Below are positions 5,052-5,926 of a DNA stretch of 5,926 nucleotides, one piece after another (the first letter of the stretch is position 1; the number at the start of each line of letters is the position of its first letter). The position numbers and the translations under genes were made by a program. The notes below the pieces were generated by a model that saw nothing but the letters and a program-made list of their open reading frames with translations, was not told the DNA's origin and made no database searches. Origin of the DNA: Dehalococcoidia bacterium. Its GTDB lineage: Bacteria; Chloroflexota; Dehalococcoidia; UBA2979. The stretch spans positions 1 to 5,926 of the forward strand of contig SCTU01000151.1 in assembly GCA_004297315.1 (NCBI GenBank). Reading direction: 5' to 3'.

Positions 5052-5848
5052 CCCGGGTGCCGAAGGCGAAATCCCCCTTCTTCGACCTCGAGGGCCGGCG
5101 TGCCCTCGTGATCGGCGCGGAGCACCCGCACGGCGCCGCGATCGCGCGCGCCTACGCCGAGGCCGGCGCCGACGTCGCCCTCGCTGCGCTGACCGCGGAC
5201 GAGGCGGTCGTGCGCGCCCGCGCGGTGCAGCGCGAGGTCGAGGCGCTCGGGCGCAAAGGCTCGACCTACGTGATGGACGTCATGCTCGGCAAGAACGTCG
5301 AGGTCACGATGCGCCAGATCGCGAAGGAGATGGGCGGCCTCGACATCGTCGCGTCGTGCCCTGACCTCTTCCTCGCGAAGCCGATGGCGCGGACCTCCGA
5401 TACCGAACTGGCGCGCGTGATGCAGGCGAACTTCAACTCGCAGTACTTCATCGTCCGCCACGCCGCCGAGGAGTTCCGTCGCCAGCAGCAGCCCGGCCGG
5501 ATCGTCCTGACTACGAGCGTCCTCGGTACGCGCGGTCTGCCGAACACCACGGCGTATGCTGCCGCCTCCGGCGCGGTGGTGAACCTCGTCCGCTCGGCGG
5601 CAATCGAGGTCGCGCCGGACCGGATCCAGGTGAACGGCATCGCCCTCGGCTGGATGGACTGGATGCAGGACCGGCTCAGCCCGGAGGACGACGAGGCCCA
5701 GCGCGCGGTGCGCTTCACCGCGCTGCGTCGCCAGGGCCGTGCGGACGAGGTCGGCCCGCTCGCGGTCTACCTGTCGAGCGAGCGTGCCACGCGGTACATC
5801 ACGGGGCAGATCTTCCCGGTCGACGGGGGCCTGCTCCTGCACCTGTAG
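5048..5848 (+). CDS. SDR-fold protein lacking cofactor and catalytic motifs (probable pseudoenzyme subunit)
   Basis: The fold is clearly SDR along the whole length (266 residues from GTG 5048), but key residues differ. The TGxxxGxG loop is IGAEHPHG (22-29): the Thr is Ile and the central Gly is Pro. NAG is replaced by SCP (103-105). Asn128, Ser157 and Tyr170 are kept, with normal Ser-Tyr spacing of 13, but the catalytic Lys is Ser174 (YAAAS). The C-terminal part remains well preserved: VNGIALG (195-201), DEVGPLAVYLSSE (233-245) and YITGQIFPVDGG (250-261). The open frame and conserved ends argue against decay. GTG 5048 overlaps the previous stop (GTGA) and has no Shine-Dalgarno, suggesting translation coupled to the active SDR; GTG 5057 is an alternative start giving 263 residues. 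I infer a non-catalytic partner in a mixed oligomer, as with BbsC in BbsCD. It could instead be an SDR using an unusual mechanism. Confidence 0.88.
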   Translation: MTRVPKAKSPFFDLEGRRALVIGAEHPHGAAIARAYAEAGADVALAALTADEAVVRARAVQREVEALGRKGSTYVMDVMLGKNVEVTMRQIAKEMGGLDIVASCPDLFLAKPMARTSDTELARVMQANFNSQYFIVRHAAEEFRRQQQPGRIVLTTSVLGTRGLPNTTAYAAASGAVVNLVRSAAIEVAPDRIQVNGIALGWMDWMQDRLSPEDDEAQRAVRFTALRRQGRADEVGPLAVYLSSERATRYITGQIFPVDGGLLLHL

Positions 5849-5892
5849 TCTGATCAGGTTCTCGACGCGGACCGGGTGGCGAGCGTCGCAGC

Positions 5893-5901
5893 GGAGGAGG
5901 G
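5893..5901 (+). promoter_or_regulatory. Strong Shine-Dalgarno site of the last, cut-off gene
   Basis: GGAGGAGGG lies 5 nt before GTG 5907. It is the longest purine-rich ribosome-binding match in the window and supports a real start there. Confidence 0.75.
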
Positions 5902-5906
5902 ACGCC

Positions 5907-5926
5907 GTGGGCATCCTCGACCAGTT
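5907..5926 (+). CDS. Start of a further gene, possibly a third SDR (truncated by window end)
   Basis: Only six full codons are present, reading MGILDQ and then a partial codon starting TT (Phe or Leu). A very strong Shine-Dalgarno precedes the GTG, and the gene lies 58 nt after the SDR-like gene on the same strand. I see no terminator between them, so it probably belongs to the same transcript. The pattern M-x-I-L-D-Q-F is a frequent start of SDR proteins, just before their L-x-G-K first strand, and compares with MLERFDLDGK in the SDR at 4242. Six residues are too few to prove this, so the product call is weak while the gene start is reasonable. Confidence 0.6.

Noticed and set aside
5863..5888. 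CGACGC/GCGTCG inverted repeat upstream of the last gene
   Set aside because: Six-base arms with a 14-nt loop are expected by chance in DNA this GC-rich. I do not claim a regulatory role.
4979..5914. Minus-strand open frame of 311 codons opposite the second SDR
   Set aside because: It is a charged, Arg-rich shadow. The plus-strand SDR fold is clear along its whole length.

Overview
The window is about 5.9 kb of high-GC DNA packed with protein genes. It carries no rRNA, tRNA, CRISPR array or insertion sequence that I can recognise. GC richness, frequent GTG starts and several starts with a -10-like TANNNT box 6-7 nt upstream (possible leaderless mRNAs) suggest a high-GC Gram-positive-type or Chloroflexota bacterium. 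A Dehalococcoidia or Thermomicrobia relative is my guess, but the sequence alone does not settle taxonomy.

Layout, left to right. Positions 1-285 (minus) hold the N-terminal 95 residues of a VOC/glyoxalase-fold protein that runs off the left edge. A strong UUCG-loop hairpin at 357-388 closes the next minus-strand gene. That gene (412-1182) encodes a secreted, alanine-rich, proline-free protein with imperfect repeats, and a 21-bp inverted repeat lies just upstream of it. Divergent from it (1362-1687, plus) is a broken site-specific DNA methyltransferase: the two ends of the protein are present in different frames and the middle is gone. Three minus-strand genes follow, read from right to left: a lone HicB-like antitoxin (3031-3258), a TRIC/UPF0126 membrane channel (2369-2995) and an unrecognised 220-residue protein (1697-2359). 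Their gaps are 35 and 9 nt, so they may form one transcript.

From 3363 all genes read on the plus strand. uppP (undecaprenyl-diphosphatase) is followed 39 nt later by a canonical short-chain dehydrogenase/reductase (SDR). A second SDR-fold protein overlaps it by 4 nt (GTGA). A new gene with a very strong ribosome-binding site begins at 5907, and its first residues fit a third SDR.

The most interesting point is the SDR pair. The upstream protein has every classical SDR motif. The downstream partner has lost the glycine-rich cofactor motif, the NAG motif and the catalytic lysine, yet keeps the fold, the serine, the tyrosine and the C-terminal region. With translational coupling, this looks like an active enzyme plus a pseudoenzyme subunit, as known for the hetero-oligomeric SDR BbsCD of anaerobic toluene degradation. 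The substrate here is unknown. Other points of note are the methyltransferase remnant, the repeat-rich secreted protein with its upstream hairpin, and the orphan HicB.
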